From positions 1 through 35,071 of the forward strand of contig JALOLB010000009.1 of the NCBI GenBank assembly GCA_025456225.1: a stretch of 35,071 nt of DNA, read 5' to 3'. The notes beneath the pieces were generated by a model, which was not told where the DNA came from, made no database searches, and saw only the letters and a list, made by a program, of their open reading frames with translations. The stretch is from Thermoanaerobaculaceae bacterium (GTDB taxonomy: Bacteria > Acidobacteriota > Thermoanaerobaculia > Thermoanaerobaculales > Thermoanaerobaculaceae). Positions 7,219 to 16,437 of this stretch are shown piece after piece (position 1 is the first letter of the stretch; every line of letters begins with the position of its first letter). The translations under genes and the position numbers were made by a program.

Positions 7219-8754
7219 TCACAGGGGAATGTTCCCGTGCTTCTTCTGGGGCCGGAGGTCGCGCTTGCCGCGCAGCACCCCCAGTCGTTCCACGACCAGT
7301 CGCTTCGTCCACGACGGGCGGATGACGTCGTCGAGGTAGAACGCCTCAGCGGCGCGATAGGGGTTGGCGTGCGTCTGGCGGTACTCCTCGATCTTCTCCT
7401 GCAGCAGGGCCTGGGGGTCGGACGCCTTCTCGAGCTCCTTGCGGTAGATGACGCGCACGGCTCCCTCGGGTCCCATGACCGCGATCTCGGCGGTCGGCCA
7501 GGCCAGCACGGAGTCGGCCCCCATGTCCTTGGAGCACATGGCGAGGTAGGCCCCGCCGTACGCCTTGCGGAGGATCACGGTGACCTTGGGTACGGTGATG
7601 GAAGCGTACGTGAAGAGCATCTTGGCGCCGTGGCGGATGATGCCGCCGTGCTCCTGGGCGACCCCCGGAAGGAAGCCGGGCACGTCCATGAGCGTCACCA
7701 CCGGGATGTTGAAGACATTGCAGGTACGGATGAAGCGCGCGGCCTTGTCGGCGGCGTTGATGTCGAGCACCCCGGCCATGACCGCCGGCTGGTTGGCGAC
7801 AATCCCCACGACCATCCCCGCCATCCTCCCGAAGCCGACCACGATGTTCGGGGCAAACACCGCCTGCACCTCGAGAAAGACCGTGTGATCCACGAGCCGC
7901 GTGATCACGTCGCGCACGTCATACGCCTGGCGTGGATCCTCGGGGACGATCCAGTCCAGCGCCTCGTCGTCGGGAAGCGGCTCCTCGAATGGGATGTCCG
8001 GTGGTCCTTCCATGTTGTTCTGGGGGAGGTAGGACAACAGGACCTTGACGACCTCCACCGCCTCGTGCTCGTCGCGGGCCACGAAGTGCACGTTGCCGGC
8101 TATAGCTGCCTGAGCGTTCGCACCACCTAGGTCTTCTTCCGAGATTATCTCGCCAGTTGCAGCTCGAATCACTTCGGGCCCGGCGATGAACATGTGGGAG
8201 GTGCTGTCCACCATGATGATGAAGTCGGTGAGAGCCGGCGAGTACACCGCACCCCCGGCGCACGGACCAACGATGACCGAGATCTGGGGCACGACCCCCG
8301 ACAGCAGCACATTGTGGTAGAAGATCTTGCCATAGCCCGACAGCGCCTCGACCCCTTCCTGGATGCGAGCCCCGCCGGAGTCGTTGAACCCCACGACCGG
8401 GGTGCCCATCTTGAGGGCCGCCCACAGGCACTCGACGATCTTCTGGGCGTGCCGGTCACCCACCGCGCCGCCACCCACCGTGAAGTCCTGGGCGAAGGCA
8501 AATACAGGCCGACCATGCACCTCGCCCTTGCCGGTCACCACCCCGTCGCCCGGGAACTCCTTGCCGGCCAGCTCCGCGCAGCGATGGGTCGCCCACAGCC
8601 CGAACTCGATGAAGCTGTTGGGGTCATAGAGCAGGGCCAGGCGCTCGCGCGCCGACAGCTTGCCCTGCTGATGCTGCTTGTCGATACGCTCCTGGCCGCC
8701 ACCTGCTTGCAGCCGGGCGCGCTTGGCGTCGAGGTCGGGAAAGCGTCGTTGCAC
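7219..8754 (-). CDS. mmdA: Acyl-CoA carboxyltransferase subunit (methylmalonyl-CoA decarboxylase alpha / PccB-like)
   Basis: A 511-residue carboxyltransferase of the crotonase-fold MmdA/PccB family. Typical blocks are present: GGAVGDRHAQKI, GGARIQEGVEALSGYG, the oxyanion region GPCAGGAVYSPALTDF, and YGGAYLAM near residue 400. It transfers the carboxyl group from an acyl-CoA to biotin on the carrier encoded at 6487-6909. GTG at 8754 is preceded by GGAGGG. The order A, D, C, B in this operon matches sodium-translocating methylmalonyl-CoA decarboxylase operons; no biotin carboxylase is linked, which fits decarboxylation rather than ATP-driven carboxylation. Glutaconyl-CoA or malonyl-type substrates cannot be excluded. 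Confidence 0.93.
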   Translation of the reverse strand: MQRRFPDLDAKRARLQAGGGQERIDKQHQQGKLSARERLALLYDPNSFIEFGLWATHRCAELAGKEFPGDGVVTGKGEVHGRPVFAFAQDFTVGGGAVGDRHAQKIVECLWAALKMGTPVVGFNDSGGARIQEGVEALSGYGKIFYHNVLLSGVVPQISVIVGPCAGGAVYSPALTDFIIMVDSTSHMFIAGPEVIRAATGEIISEEDLGGANAQAAIAGNVHFVARDEHEAVEVVKVLLSYLPQNNMEGPPDIPFEEPLPDDEALDWIVPEDPRQAYDVRDVITRLVDHTVFLEVQAVFAPNIVVGFGRMAGMVVGIVANQPAVMAGVLDINAADKAARFIRTCNVFNIPVVTLMDVPGFLPGVAQEHGGIIRHGAKMLFTYASITVPKVTVILRKAYGGAYLAMCSKDMGADSVLAWPTAEIAVMGPEGAVRVIYRKELEKASDPQALLQEKIEEYRQTHANPYRAAEAFYLDDVIRPSWTKRLVVERLGVLRGKRDLRPQKKHGNIPL

Positions 8755-8779
8755 TGGAAGACCCTCCAGGCGTTACAAC

Positions 8780-8816
8780 CCATGTAAAGCATACATGGCG
8801 GCCGGGGTTCGGACAA
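8780..8816 (-). promoter_or_regulatory. Promoter and possible operator of the mmd operon
   Basis: On the minus strand TTGTCC (8816-8811) and TATGCT (8793-8788) are 17 bp apart, about 34 bp before the GTG start. An inverted repeat CCATGT-N7-ACATGG (8780-8785 and 8793-8798) overlaps the -10 box, a typical repressor position. The regulator is unknown. Confidence 0.5.
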
Positions 8817-8857
8817 ATCCTCCGGGGCCGGGTCCGGCCAGAACGGCGAGAAGTGGG

Positions 8858-8863
8858 TACACT
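8858..8863 (+). promoter_or_regulatory. -10 box of ggt, suggesting a leaderless mRNA
   Basis: TACACT ends 7 bases before the ATG at 8871, so transcription would start at or next to the start codon. No convincing -35 or ribosome-binding site is seen. Confidence 0.4.
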
Positions 8864-8870
8864 GACCGCC

Positions 8871-10625
8871 ATGAGCCAGACTCCGATCCGCGCCCGACTC
8901 TCCCGCCGCTGCATCCCGGGACCCTGCCTCGTGTTGCTCGCCCTCTTCTCGACAGCGCCGTGCGGGGCCGCCGACGCGCCAAGAGCTGCCGCCGCCGGGG
9001 CGGTGGCCAGCGCGGCGCCGCTGGCCTCGGACGCTGGCGTCGAGATCCTGGCGGCGGGCGGCAACGCCGCGGATGCGGCCGTGGCCGTCGCGTTGGCCCT
9101 GGCGGTCGTGCACCCCCAGGCCGGGAACCTGGGCGGGGGCGGGTTTGCAGTGGTGCGAATGGGGGGTGAGGTCGCCGCTCTGGACTTCCGTGAAACGGCC
9201 CCGGCGGCGGCCACCCACGACATGTTCCTGGATGCCACCGGCACGCCCAGGCCCGATGCCTCGCTGGTCGGGGGGCTGGCGGTGGGGGTGCCCGGGTCGC
9301 CGGCCGGTCTGCACGAGCTGCACCGACGCTTCGGGCGCCTCCCCTGGCAGCAGGTGGTGGCGCCAGCCGTTCGCCTGGCGGAGGGGTTCACGGTCACGGA
9401 GCGCCTGGCGACGGAGCTGGCCGCCGAGCGGGAGCTGCTGACGCGATTTTCGGCGACCGCGGCGGTCTGGGCTCCGGCGGGCTCGCCGATCGGTGCCGGC
9501 AGCACCGTGCGGCTGCCGCGCCTGGCGGCCTCGCTTCGCGACTACGGAGCGCGCGGCCCCTCTGCCCTGACGAGCGGGCCGGCAGCGAGCGCCATCGCGG
9601 CGGCAGCCACGGCCAGCGGGGGTGTGCTGACCGTCCAGGACATCGGTGGCTATCGGCCGGTGTGGCGGGACCCGCTGCGCTTCCGGGCCTTCGGCTGGGA
9701 TGTCGCGAGCATGCCGCTGCCGTCCTCGGGAGGCATCATTCTCGCGGAGACCTGCGGCCTTCTCGAGCGCCTGCGCTGGTCGACGCACCCGGCCGGGAGC
9801 CCCGAGCGGTTGCACCTGCTGGCGGAGGCCTGGCGGCGGGCCTTCGCCGACCGCTTCCTGCTCGGCGACCCGGCCACGACCCTGGCCGGGCCCGAGCAGC
9901 TCCTGGCGGCACCCTGGCTGGATGCCCGGGCGGCCGGCATCGACCGGGAGCGGGCCACACCGTCGACGAGGGTGCAGCCGTGGTCGCACGCCCGGCCCGA
10001 GTCGACCGAGACAACCCACCTCTCGGTCGTCGACGGAGCCGGCGACGCCGTGGCGATCACCACCACCCTCAACGGCTCCTTCGGCAGTGGCGTGCTGGTG
10101 CCCGAGCTCCAGATCCTCCTCAACAACGAGATGGACGACTTCGCCACGTCTCCGGGGCGCCCCAACCTGTACGGGCTCATCCAGGGCGAGGCCAACGCCG
10201 TCGGACCGGGCAAGCGCATGCTCTCCTCCATGAGCCCCACCGTGGCGTGGCGGGGCCGCGACGTGCTCGCTCTGGGGTCCCCGGGTGGCTCGCGGATCCC
10301 CACCGCGACGGTCCAGGTGCTGCTGGCGGTGCTGGTAGACGGCGCGACGATCCGGGACGCCGTGGCGCGGCCGCGCATCCACCACCAGTGGCAGCCCGAC
10401 GAGCTGCTCGCCGAGGAGTCGCTGGACGGCGCGACGAGGGTGGCACTCGGCGAGCGCGGCCACCGCGTCACGCTCAAGCCGCGACTCGGGGAGGTCCACG
10501 CGGTACGCCGAGTGGCCGAAGGTCGCGTTGAGTCCGCCCCCGATCTCCGGGGACCCGGAGCGGGCGGGGTGTACCCCTCCCCAGGGCACTCGCCCTCGGC
10601 CCGGCAGGGTACCCGGCTGGAGTAG
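8871..10625 (+). CDS. ggt: Gamma-glutamyltransferase (T3 family), exported
   Basis: A 584-residue proenzyme that hydrolyses or transfers the gamma-glutamyl group of glutathione and related compounds. A signal peptide (about residues 1-33, ending CGAADA) targets it outside the cytoplasm. The self-cleavage and nucleophile motif TTHLSVVD starts at T381, the predicted catalytic Thr of the small subunit; downstream LLNNEMDDF, SSMSPT and GSPGGSRI are the expected glutamate-binding and oxyanion blocks. About 16 residues follow the point where relatives usually end (after GGVY), an unexplained tail. Start ATG at 8871 is chosen over an in-frame GTG at 8853 because the signal peptide follows it directly. 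It is divergent from the mmd operon and 51 bp upstream of glgP. Confidence 0.95.
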   Translation: MSQTPIRARLSRRCIPGPCLVLLALFSTAPCGAADAPRAAAAGAVASAAPLASDAGVEILAAGGNAADAAVAVALALAVVHPQAGNLGGGGFAVVRMGGEVAALDFRETAPAAATHDMFLDATGTPRPDASLVGGLAVGVPGSPAGLHELHRRFGRLPWQQVVAPAVRLAEGFTVTERLATELAAERELLTRFSATAAVWAPAGSPIGAGSTVRLPRLAASLRDYGARGPSALTSGPAASAIAAAATASGGVLTVQDIGGYRPVWRDPLRFRAFGWDVASMPLPSSGGIILAETCGLLERLRWSTHPAGSPERLHLLAEAWRRAFADRFLLGDPATTLAGPEQLLAAPWLDARAAGIDRERATPSTRVQPWSHARPESTETTHLSVVDGAGDAVAITTTLNGSFGSGVLVPELQILLNNEMDDFATSPGRPNLYGLIQGEANAVGPGKRMLSSMSPTVAWRGRDVLALGSPGGSRIPTATVQVLLAVLVDGATIRDAVARPRIHHQWQPDELLAEESLDGATRVALGERGHRVTLKPRLGEVHAVRRVAEGRVESAPDLRGPGAGGVYPSPGHSPSARQGTRLE

Positions 10626-10676
10626 AATCCTCCGGGCCGCCGGTTGTGTCTGGCGGGGTCGTGAGGAGGCGAGGGG

Positions 10677-13139
10677 TTGGCCACGGCGGCGAACAGTCAC
10701 ATCACATCGGTGCAGGTGTTCCGGGAGCGGTTCCTGTTCAACCTGCGGTACACCCGTGGCCTCGAGCTCGGCGAGGCGAAACCCGCCGACTACCTTGCCG
10801 CCCTGCAGCTCACCATCCGGGAGCCGCTCATCAATCGGGCCGTGTCGACGCAGCGGGCCTACGCGGAGCACAGGCCCAAGACCGTCCACTACCTGTCCAT
10901 GGAGTTCCTGATGGGACGCCTGGTGGAGAACAACCTCATCTCCACCGGGCTGCGGGAGGTGGCCGCCGAGGCCCTGGCCGGCATGGGGCTCGACCTCGAC
11001 AGCATCATCGACGAGGAGCCCGATCCCGGCCTCGGCAACGGCGGGCTCGGCCGCCTGGCCGCCTGCTTCATGGAGTCCCTGGCGACTCTCGACTACCCGG
11101 CTTTCGGGTACGGTCTCCGCTACGACTTCGGGATCTTCCGCCAGGAGCTGGCCGAGGGCTGGCAGCGCGAGGTCCCCGACACCTGGCTCAAGCGTGGGTA
11201 TGCCTGGGAGATCTGCCGGCCGGACCTCATGGTGCCGGTGCCGATCGGCGGCGAGGTGACCCTGGAGCCCCGGGAGGACGACCCGCCAGCCGCCGGCTGG
11301 ACCCACGCCCGCATCCTCCACGGCGTGCCCTACGACGTGCTGGTGGCTGGCTTCGGCACCTCCACGGTGTCGATCCTGCGCCTGTGGAAGGCCGAGGCGC
11401 CCGACGAGTTCGACTTCGAGATCTTCTCCCAGGGCGACTTTCTGCGCGCCGTGGCCGGTCGCGAGCGGGCGGAGGCGATCACCCGGGTCCTGTACCCCTC
11501 GGACGAGGCCGAGGCCGGCCGGGAGCTGCGCCTCACCCAGGAGTACTTCCTCGTCGCCTGCACGGTGCGTGACGTGGTGCGGCGCTTCCGCAGCCTGTAC
11601 GGCGAGAGCTGGGAGCTGTTCCCGGACAAGGTGGCGTTCCAGCTCAACGACACCCACCCGGCGCTGACCGTCGCCGAGCTCATGCGCTTCTTCGTGGACG
11701 AGGCCGGCCTGGCGTGGGAGCGTGCCTGGCGCCTGACCCGGGCGGCCTGTGCCTACACCAACCACACCCTCCTGCCCGAGGCGCTCGAGACCTGGCCGGT
11801 CTGGCTCATGCAGCGCCTGATCCCGCGCCACGTCCAGATCCTCTTCGACCTCAACAAGCGCTTTCTCGACAAGGTCGGCGCCGCCTACCCCGGGGATCTC
11901 GAGCGGTTGCGTCGGGTCTCGCTGGTTCAGGAGGGAGGCGAGCGGCGCTTCCGCATGGCGCACCTCGCGATCATCGGCTCGCATCGCATCAACGGCGTCG
12001 CCCGGCTGCACACCGACCTGCTGCGCGAGCACGTGGTGCGCGACTTCGCGGAGATGTGGCCGGATCGCTTCGTCTCGATCACCAACGGCATCACCCCCCG
12101 GCGGTGGCTGCTGTCCTGCAACCCCCGGCTCTCGGGCGCCATCACCGAGCGCATCGGCGAGGGGTGGACACGTGATCTCGAGCGGCTCCGGAGCCTGCTG
12201 CCGTGTGCCGACAGCGCCGCCTTCCAGGAGCAGTTCGGAGCCATCAAGCGGGCCAACAAGGTGGACCTGGCGGCGCGCATCGACGAGCTGTGCGGAGTGA
12301 CGGTGGATCCGGACAGCCTCTTCGACGTGCACGTGAAGCGGCTGCACGAGTACAAGCGGCAACTGCTCAACGCCATGCACATCATCGCGCTGTACCTGCG
12401 GCTGAAGGCCGATCCTGGCCTCGACATCACGCCGCGCACGTTCATCTTCGGCGCCAAGGCGGCGCCCTCCTACCGGATGGCCAAGCTCGTCATCAAGCTC
12501 ATCACCGCGATCGGTGAGACCGTCAACCGCGACCCCGACATCCGCGACCGCCTCAAGGTCGTCTTCATGCCGGACTACCGGGTGACCCTGGCCGGTCTCG
12601 TCATACCCGCCGCCGACCTCTCCGAGCAGATCTCCACCGCCGGCATGGAGGCCTCGGGCACCGGCAACATGAAGCTCGCCCTCAACGGAGCACTCACCAT
12701 CGGCACCCTCGACGGTGCCAATGTCGAGATCCGCGACGCGGTGGGCGACGACAACATCTTCATCTTCGGCCTCACGGCGCCCCGGGTTGCCGAGCTGCGG
12801 GCGTCCGGGCACTACAACCCCTGGGACACCTACCACGCCGACCCCGAGCTCGGTGCCGTGGTCGACGCGATCCGCGACGGGCTCTTCGTGGACGGGGACA
12901 CGGACATGCTGCGGGAGCTCTGGTCGGCGCTCATGGAGCGCGGTGACCGCTTCATGCACCTGGCCGACTTCCGATCCTACGTCGACGCCCAGGCCCGCGC
13001 CGGCGAGGCGTTCAGGGATCGCCGCCGCTGGGCCGCGATGGCCATCCGCAACGTGGCCTGCATGGGCGAGTTCTCCTCGGACCGGGCGATCCACGAGTAC
13101 GCGCGCCTCATCTGGGACCTCGCGCCGGTGAAGCCCTGA
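10677..13139 (+). CDS. glgP: Glycogen/starch/alpha-glucan phosphorylase
   Basis: An 820-residue GT35 phosphorylase that releases glucose-1-phosphate from glycogen or maltodextrins. Full length with the typical order of blocks: HYLSMEFLMGR near residue 75, EPDPGLGNGGLGRLAACF near 120, the sugar-binding KRLHEYKRQ (about 556), and EASGTGNMKLALNGALTIGT, in which K666 is the pyridoxal-phosphate lysine. The start is TTG at 10677 with GAGGAGG about 8-14 bases upstream; no ATG or GTG fits the family N-terminus. It follows ggt by 51 bp on the same strand and may be cotranscribed, although the functions are unrelated. Confidence 0.97.
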   Translation: MATAANSHITSVQVFRERFLFNLRYTRGLELGEAKPADYLAALQLTIREPLINRAVSTQRAYAEHRPKTVHYLSMEFLMGRLVENNLISTGLREVAAEALAGMGLDLDSIIDEEPDPGLGNGGLGRLAACFMESLATLDYPAFGYGLRYDFGIFRQELAEGWQREVPDTWLKRGYAWEICRPDLMVPVPIGGEVTLEPREDDPPAAGWTHARILHGVPYDVLVAGFGTSTVSILRLWKAEAPDEFDFEIFSQGDFLRAVAGRERAEAITRVLYPSDEAEAGRELRLTQEYFLVACTVRDVVRRFRSLYGESWELFPDKVAFQLNDTHPALTVAELMRFFVDEAGLAWERAWRLTRAACAYTNHTLLPEALETWPVWLMQRLIPRHVQILFDLNKRFLDKVGAAYPGDLERLRRVSLVQEGGERRFRMAHLAIIGSHRINGVARLHTDLLREHVVRDFAEMWPDRFVSITNGITPRRWLLSCNPRLSGAITERIGEGWTRDLERLRSLLPCADSAAFQEQFGAIKRANKVDLAARIDELCGVTVDPDSLFDVHVKRLHEYKRQLLNAMHIIALYLRLKADPGLDITPRTFIFGAKAAPSYRMAKLVIKLITAIGETVNRDPDIRDRLKVVFMPDYRVTLAGLVIPAADLSEQISTAGMEASGTGNMKLALNGALTIGTLDGANVEIRDAVGDDNIFIFGLTAPRVAELRASGHYNPWDTYHADPELGAVVDAIRDGLFVDGDTDMLRELWSALMERGDRFMHLADFRSYVDAQARAGEAFRDRRRWAAMAIRNVACMGEFSSDRAIHEYARLIWDLAPVKP

Positions 13140-13153
13140 AGGACTGGCGGGAG

Positions 13154-13310
13154 GACCCCCTCCCGCCCGGGCTCAAGGCTTCAGGCTCAAGGCTCAAGGT
13201 CCCCCACCCACCCGGGCCTCAGGCCTCGGGCCTCAGACCTCAGCTCCCCCACCCAGCCGGGCCTCGGGCCTCAGACCTCGGCTCCCCCTCCCAGCCGACC
13301 TCAGGGCTTC
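13154..13310. repeat. Heptamer repeat block between convergent glgP and the threonine dehydrogenase
   Basis: After a C-rich connector (CCCCCTCCCGCCCGG near 13156-13170) come four units at 13171-13198: gctcaag, gcttcag, gctcaag, gctcaag. A connector (gtccccc then acccacccg) leads to four units of another word at 13215-13242: ggcctca, ggcctcg, ggcctca, gacctca. A further connector (gctcccc, acccagccg) leads to three units at 13260-13280 (ggcctcg, ggcctca, gacctcg), another connector and a last gacctca at 13297-13303. The block stops about 12 bp from the next stop codon. The 7-bp register is kept for long stretches. Confidence 0.85.
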
Positions 13311-13322
13311 CTGAACCTGTCG

Positions 13323-14342
13323 CTACCGGTAGCGCTGGCGGATGGTCGGGATGAGGTACTCGTCGAACGCCCGGTCGAGGTCGTACTGGGGCGTGAACCC
13401 CCAGTCGTGCCGCGCCGCCGAGTCGTCCACATCGGCGGGCCAGGAGTCCAGGATGCCCTGGCGCTTGACGTCCACCTGGTAGGAGATCTCGGCGAAGGGA
13501 AAGGCCTTGCGCACGATCGCCTCGATCTCGGCCGCGGAGGGGTTGAAGGCGCCGATGTTGTAGACGGTGCGGGTGAGGTTCTCGTGAGGTGCGGCGGCGA
13601 GCTGCAGCAGCGCGGTCACCCCGTCGGGCATCGCCATGAAGGGGATGCGCGTGTCGGGGCGCGCGAAGCAGGGGAAGGCCTTGCCCTGGGCCGCGGCGTG
13701 GATCATCTCGGGGGCGAAGTCGGAGGTGCCCCCGGACGGGACCGTGACGGCCGAGATGAGCCCCGGAAAGCGGATGGCGCGGAAGTCCACCTTGCCGGCC
13801 AGGGTCTCGGGGGCGAGCCGCTTGTAGTGGCGGGCGTAGTAGCGTCCCAGGTGCTCACAGTACAGCTTGTTGCACCCGTACATCGTGGACGGGGTGTTGT
13901 AGTCATCCTCGAGCACCCGCCCGGCGCGGTCCTTGGTCGGAAGGTCCGGCAGGCCGTAGGCGGCGATCGAGGAGGGGTACAGGAAGACCACTGGCCGGCC
14001 GTGGGACTCCCCCTGCCGCTGGGCGAACTCCAGCAGGTGCAGGGTACCCTCCACGTTGACCTGGTGGGCCGCCATGGGCGTGAACTCGCTGCGGGTCGAG
14101 AGCAGGGCCGCGAGATGGAACACCAGGTCCACCTCGTACTCCGCCAGGATGCGCTCGAGCAACGCCACGTCGAGGATGGAACCGATGACCTCCTGGTGCA
14201 CGAGCTTTCCGAGGTCTGGCTCGAGGGCCTTGACGTCGAGGGTGATGATGCGACGGTGGTTGTGGGCGGACAGGCTGGTGATCAGGCCGTGGCCGATCTC
14301 GCCGCTGGCGCCGGTGATCAGGACGACGGGCGTACGAAGCAC
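13323..14342 (-). CDS. Short-chain-type L-threonine 3-dehydrogenase (NAD-dependent epimerase family)
   Basis: A 339-residue extended SDR protein. The NAD-binding GASGEIG is at residues 11-17 and the catalytic pair is Y155-x3-K159 (YGCNK), with the Ser region YPSSIAAYG upstream. The segments RFPGLISA, VPSGGTSDFA and the later MPDG with DTRIPFM are characteristic of SDR-type threonine dehydrogenases, which oxidise L-threonine to 2-amino-3-ketobutyrate, rather than of UDP-galactose epimerases. GTG at 14342 is preceded by AGGAGGTC. No 2-amino-3-ketobutyrate CoA ligase (kbl), a common partner, is next to it. Another NAD-dependent epimerase activity remains possible. Confidence 0.85.
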   Translation of the reverse strand: MLRTPVVLITGASGEIGHGLITSLSAHNHRRIITLDVKALEPDLGKLVHQEVIGSILDVALLERILAEYEVDLVFHLAALLSTRSEFTPMAAHQVNVEGTLHLLEFAQRQGESHGRPVVFLYPSSIAAYGLPDLPTKDRAGRVLEDDYNTPSTMYGCNKLYCEHLGRYYARHYKRLAPETLAGKVDFRAIRFPGLISAVTVPSGGTSDFAPEMIHAAAQGKAFPCFARPDTRIPFMAMPDGVTALLQLAAAPHENLTRTVYNIGAFNPSAAEIEAIVRKAFPFAEISYQVDVKRQGILDSWPADVDDSAARHDWGFTPQYDLDRAFDEYLIPTIRQRYR

Positions 14343-14431
14343 GGGGGGACCTCCTGGCGACCGGAACCGTCATGCTCCCGGCCGAGCTTGCGAAACGTAG
14401 CACAAACCAGGCGCTTCGAAGAGGGGGCAAA

Positions 14432-14460
14432 CGAACGAGGCCGACCTTGCGAGGCCGGCC
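14432..14460 (-). terminator. Hairpin after the aldolase gene
   Basis: On the minus strand GGCCGGCC (14460-14453) and GGTCGGCC (14446-14439) form an 8-bp stem with one wobble around a 6-base loop, followed by TCGTTCGTTTG. It lies 28 bp after the aldolase stop. The T-run is weak, so this is a probable rather than certain terminator. Confidence 0.5.
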
Positions 14461-14488
14461 CCTACGAGTCCACGTTTCCTTAGGCGGC

Positions 14489-15538
14489 TCAGGCGATGGT
14501 CACCTCGGGGCAGAGGTAGACGTCCTGGATGGCGTGCAGCAGCGCGACCCCGTCGCTCATGGGCTTCTGGAACGCCTTGCGGCCCGAGATGAGGCCCATG
14601 CCGCCGGCGCGCTTGTTGATGACTGCAGTGAGGACGGCCTGGGCGAGGTCGTTGGAGCCCGAGGCGCCGCCGGAGTTGATCATGCCCATGCGGCCCAGGT
14701 AGCAGTTGGCCACCTGCCAGCGCGTCCACTCGATGGGGTTGTCGGTGGCGAGCCGCTCGTACACCAGCTTGTTGGTGTGGCCGAAGCCGATCGCGGGGTA
14801 GCCGCCCTGGCTCTCGGGCTGCTTCTGCTTGATGATGTCCGCCTCGATCGTGACGCCGATGTGGTTGGCCTGGCCGGTGAGATCGGAGGCGGTGTGGTAG
14901 TCCACGCCGTCCTTCTTGAACCCGGAGTTGCGCAGGTAACACCACAGCACCGTGAACATGCCCAGCTCGTGGGCGGCCTGGAACGCCTCGGAGACCTCCT
15001 GGATCTGGCGCCGGGACTCCGAGGAGCCGAAGTAGATCGTCGCACCGATGCCGGCCGCGCCGAGGTTGAACGCCTGCTCGACGGTGCCGTACATGGTCTG
15101 GTCGTGGGTGAGCGGGAAGGTCAGGGTCTCGTTGTGGTTGATCTTGACGATGAAGGGGATGCGGTGGGCATAGCGACGGGCGACGGAGCCCAGCACGCCG
15201 AGGGTGGAGGCGACGGCGTTACACCCCCCCTCGATGGCCAGCCGGATGATGTTCTCCCCGTCCATGTAGATCGGGTTGGGTGCAAACGACGCGGCCGCCG
15301 AGTGCTCGATGCCCTGGTCCACCGGCAGGATGGACAGGTAGCCGGTGCCCGCGAGGCGGCCGGTGCCGAACATGCCCGCGAGGCTGCGGAGCACGTTGGG
15401 GGGACGGTCCGACGGGACGAAGATGCGGTCCACGAAGTCAGGGCCCGGCAGGTGCAGCATCTGCTTCGGGATCCCGGTGCAGACGTGGTCCAGCAGCCCA
15501 GCCTTCTCACCCAGATGCTGGCGAATGGTCGCGATCAT
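14489..15538 (-). CDS. fbaB: Class I fructose-bisphosphate aldolase (DhnA/FbaB family)
   Basis: A 349-residue archaeal-type class I aldolase that interconverts fructose-1,6-bisphosphate with the two triose phosphates; the length is within a residue or so of E. coli FbaB. Key elements: [10 protein letters not shown] (residues 71-80), [13 protein letters not shown], the Schiff-base region EADIIKQK with K237, and the phosphate-binding INSGGASG near residue 288 with [10 protein letters not shown] near the C-terminus. ATG at 15538 is chosen because AAGGAGGTC lies a few bases upstream; the frame is open further 5' but that part is antisense to the pseudouridine synthase gene region and has no family similarity. 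It lies 52 bp downstream of the pseudouridine synthase gene on the same strand. Confidence 0.95.
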   Translation of the reverse strand: MIATIRQHLGEKAGLLDHVCTGIPKQMLHLPGPDFVDRIFVPSDRPPNVLRSLAGMFGTGRLAGTGYLSILPVDQGIEHSAAASFAPNPIYMDGENIIRLAIEGGCNAVASTLGVLGSVARRYAHRIPFIVKINHNETLTFPLTHDQTMYGTVEQAFNLGAAGIGATIYFGSSESRRQIQEVSEAFQAAHELGMFTVLWCYLRNSGFKKDGVDYHTASDLTGQANHIGVTIEADIIKQKQPESQGGYPAIGFGHTNKLVYERLATDNPIEWTRWQVANCYLGRMGMINSGGASGSNDLAQAVLTAVINKRAGGMGLISGRKAFQKPMSDGVALLHAIQDVYLCPEVTIA

Positions 15539-15590
15539 GAAGACCTCCTTCCACGCGGTGATTGTACCAACTCTACCACGCCCGTCCGGG

Positions 15591-16382
15591 TCAGGCGAGG
15601 ATGCCCTCGGCGCCTGCCGCGGCCAGGATCGGATCACCGAGCCCTTCGATGGCCGCGACGAAGTCCGCCGGCAGGGGAGCGGTGAGCACCAGAGCCGATG
15701 CGCGGCCTGGCTCCGAACCGGGGAGCGGCGGCAGAGCGAGCCGCCAGGCGTGAAGCAACGGGTGGTCCGGCGCGAGCAGGCGGCGCCTGAGCGCGTCCCG
15801 CACGCCGCGGTGGCGAGGCCCGCCGTAGAGGTCGTCGCCGACGATCGGATGCCCCGCATGGGCGAGGTGGACCCGGAGCTGGTGGGTGCGTCCGGTGTGC
15901 GCCCGCAGGGCCACCAGCGTCACGTGGGACGCCGCCGCGAGAACGCGATACCCGCTGCGCGCCGGCTTGCCTTCGATGGTCACGCGCATGCGGCGGCGGT
16001 CGGAGGGGTCGGGGCCGATCCGTCCCTCCAGCTCACCCACTGGTGGCCGGGGGCGTCCCCAGACCAGGGCCAGGTAGGTCTTCTCGACCCGGCGGCCTCC
16101 GATCGCCTCGACCAGCGCGCGGTGCGTGTCGGGGTCGCGCGCCAGCAGGACCAGACCCGAGGTCCCGACATCCAGCCGGTGCACGAGCCACAGGCCGTCG
16201 GGTGCGAGACCCCACGCTTCCCGCTCGGTGCGAGGGAGGGCGGAAAGCAGGCGTTCCACCGCGGTTGCCGAGGTCGCCCGGCTGGTCGCGAGGCTCAGCC
16301 CTGGCGGCTTGTTGACCGCAACCAGACGGTGATCCGCGAAGACGATGGTCGCTGCAGGTCCCACCGGACCAGCTTGCCACAC
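15591..16382 (-). CDS. RluA-family pseudouridine synthase
   Basis: Converts uridine to pseudouridine in rRNA or tRNA. The catalytic motif [10 protein letters not shown] is present (Asp near residue 71 counted from the start used here), preceded by the usual [15 protein letters not shown] opening and followed by [30 protein letters not shown]. There is no S4 domain, so it resembles the short RluA/TruC-like members; the target base cannot be told. The start is uncertain. An ATG at 16439 gives 19 more residues, but they use codons atypical for this genome and overlap the strong opposite-strand promoter at 16403-16430; GTG at 16382 or 16364 fits the family better. No clear ribosome-binding site supports any of these. 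Confidence 0.88.
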   Translation of the reverse strand: MWQAGPVGPAATIVFADHRLVAVNKPPGLSLATSRATSATAVERLLSALPRTEREAWGLAPDGLWLVHRLDVGTSGLVLLARDPDTHRALVEAIGGRRVEKTYLALVWGRPRPPVGELEGRIGPDPSDRRRMRVTIEGKPARSGYRVLAAASHVTLVALRAHTGRTHQLRVHLAHAGHPIVGDDLYGGPRHRGVRDALRRRLLAPDHPLLHAWRLALPPLPGSEPGRASALVLTAPLPADFVAAIEGLGDPILAAAGAEGILA

Positions 16383-16402
16383 CTCGATGTGAGCTGGACC
16401 CC

Positions 16403-16430
16403 TTGACAATGCGGAGAAGAGGACTAGATT
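16403..16430 (+). promoter_or_regulatory. Promoter of the kamA operon
   Basis: TTGACA at 16403-16408 and TAGATT at 16425-16430 are 16 bp apart. Seven bases later an ATG (16438) opens a small frame, suggesting a leaderless transcript start, and kamA itself begins about 320 bases further on. The promoter overlaps the 5' region of the divergent pseudouridine synthase gene. Confidence 0.6.
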
Positions 16431-16437
16431 GTGCGGC

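Noticed and set aside
8535-13094. Very long open minus-strand frame (over 1,500 codons) opposite ggt and glgP
   Set aside because: It is antisense to two clearly coding genes and has the Gly/Arg/Val/His-rich composition of a shadow frame created by high GC3.
13323-14342. UDP-glucose 4-epimerase annotation for the SDR protein
   Set aside because: The SGGTSDFA and RFPGLISA segments and overall pattern fit SDR threonine dehydrogenases better.
15539-15859. N-terminal extension of the aldolase
   Set aside because: The family N-terminus begins at ATG 15538 with AAGGAGGTC just upstream; the extension reads through the pseudouridine synthase gene in another frame.
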